A stretch of 5,615 nucleotides of DNA from Kiritimatiellia bacterium. GTDB lineage: Bacteria > Verrucomicrobiota > Kiritimatiellia > RFP12 > UBA1067. The stretch spans positions 1 through 5,615 of the forward strand of contig JAGCPM010000121.1 in assembly GCA_017965685.1 (NCBI GenBank). Direction: 5' to 3'. A program made the position numbers and the translations under genes. This document shows positions 5,072 through 5,615 of the stretch, in pieces (positions within the stretch are counted from its first letter, which is position 1; every line of letters begins with the position of its first letter). The notes beneath the pieces were generated by a model that searched no databases, was not told the origin of the DNA, and saw only the letters and a list, made by a program, of their open reading frames with translations.

Positions 5072-5615
5072 ACCGCCTGAATATGTCCGCCGCGCGGGGA
5101 TTCGCGCCACCCTTCATCGCGTCCGCATAGTAGTTGGAGCCCCACGGGTCTTTCGCCACGTTCGACTCCCTCGCGTCCGCGAGCTTCGCCTGCGCGAGCT
5201 GGTCCTGGTACGCCTGCTCCTGGAGCTGCCGCTCGTTAATGCGACCCGTTATGGGCTTGGCGAGGTCGGCCGCGAGGCGCAACACGAGCGTCCTGTACGC
5301 GTCGCTCGTCCACTTGTCCAGGTCTTCCACGTCGCCGGTGTAGACTATCTTCGCCAGGGGTTCGTTGGAGCGTACCTCGCGCCCGAACAAGCGGTAGTGG
5401 CAGTCCTCGCCGTTCGGCTGGATGCAGGCCAGAAGGCGCACGCACTTGGCGGGAAGAGTGGCGGTGCGCGCGCCGCCAGTCTCCATCTCCTTGCGGGCGA
5501 AATTCCAGTTGTGGTCTCTGAGCACCTTGAGGCGGCTTCCTTCATACACGAAGGCCGCCTTGCGCGAGTTGACGGTCGAGGACGTGCGGGAGAGTTCCGT
5601 CAGCATCGCATCCTG
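5070..5615 (-). CDS. Tail adaptor protein, T7 gp11 / tail tubular protein A-like (5' end beyond the window)
   Basis: The product is probably the head-tail adaptor that sits between the portal and the tail nozzle of a podovirus-type virion. Numbering from the first visible ATG (5606-5604), residues 20-37 contain the pattern YE..R..VLRDH.WNFA. This is followed by LPAKCVRLLA (51-60), a strand-rich segment to IVYTGD (87-92), and a helix with LRLAADLAKPITGR (109-122). A Q/A-rich helix QLQEQAYQDQLAQAKLADARE (127-147, less a few residues) comes next. This order is typical of the tail tubular protein A family as I know it. The frame stays open upstream of that ATG to the window edge (codons for Q-D-A). 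Family members usually carry roughly 15-20 more residues before the YE..R..VLR motif, so the true start is probably outside the window. An internal start at 5606 is possible, because AGGA lies 4 bases upstream, but it is less likely. The gene ends 12 bases before the nozzle gene. Confidence 0.83.
   Translation of the reverse strand, partial: QDAMLTELSRTSSTVNSRKAAFVYEGSRLKVLRDHNWNFARKEMETGGARTATLPAKCVRLLACIQPNGEDCHYRLFGREVRSNEPLAKIVYTGDVEDLDKWTSDAYRTLVLRLAADLAKPITGRINERQLQEQAYQDQLAQAKLADARESNVAKDPWGSNYYADAMKGGANPRAADIFRR

Noticed and set aside
4663..5145. A 160-codon minus-strand frame spanning the adaptor-nozzle junction.
   Set aside because: It overlaps two recognised genes in another frame and has Arg/His-rich, motif-free content.
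1..5615. Diversity-generating retroelement, CRISPR array, insertion sequence or attachment site.
   Set aside because: No reverse transcriptase, template/variable repeat pair, spaced direct repeats, transposase or tRNA-like end was seen in the window.

Overview
The window is a piece of the virion-structural module of a tailed phage or prophage with a short, podovirus-type tail. Five genes were found, all on the minus strand and packed head to tail. Gaps are at most 27 bases, and two junctions overlap. The gene order, read from the right end leftward, is tail adaptor (T7 gp11-like, cut by the window edge), tail nozzle (gp12-like), small GNAT-fold-like protein (gp13-like), internal core/ejection protein (gp14-like), and the start of a further gene in the gp15 position. 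This is the T7 order 11-12-13-14-15. No integrase, host gene, tRNA, promoter or terminator is visible, so the sequence does not say whether this is a free phage or a prophage. The flanking genes are GC-rich (about 70% in lines counted by hand), which points to a high-GC host. A Gram-negative host is likely because of the gp13/gp14-type ejection proteins, but the genus cannot be named.

Region by region: 5070-5615 is the adaptor gene, whose real start lies beyond the right edge. 1206-5057 is one very large nozzle gene of 1283 residues. 688-1209 is the gp13-like gene, 141-695 the gp14-like gene, and 1-113 the first 37 codons of the next gene. No stretch over 300 bases lacks a gene.

The five products should work together. 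The adaptor and nozzle form the short tail under the portal. The gp13-, gp14- and (by position) gp15-like proteins are assembly or core proteins that leave the capsid and build a DNA channel across the host envelope. Every gene has a recognisable Shine-Dalgarno sequence, and the junctions (TAAGGAGG, ATGA, ATGGGTGA) suggest one polycistronic message with translational coupling.

The remarkable item is the nozzle protein. Its recognisable nozzle core is only about 700 residues. It is interrupted by two extra segments: residues about 125-462, holding a beta-helix-like domain with the signature LDLNGHALIG between acidic linkers, and residues about 603-848, an unrecognised beta-rich domain. The beta-helix segment is itself interrupted by a small aromatic module (about 190-232) resembling tail-fibre or carbohydrate-binding modules. 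The DNA encoding much of the inserted region has lower GC than the flanks. My inference is a nozzle that has acquired surface, possibly glycan-binding, domains.
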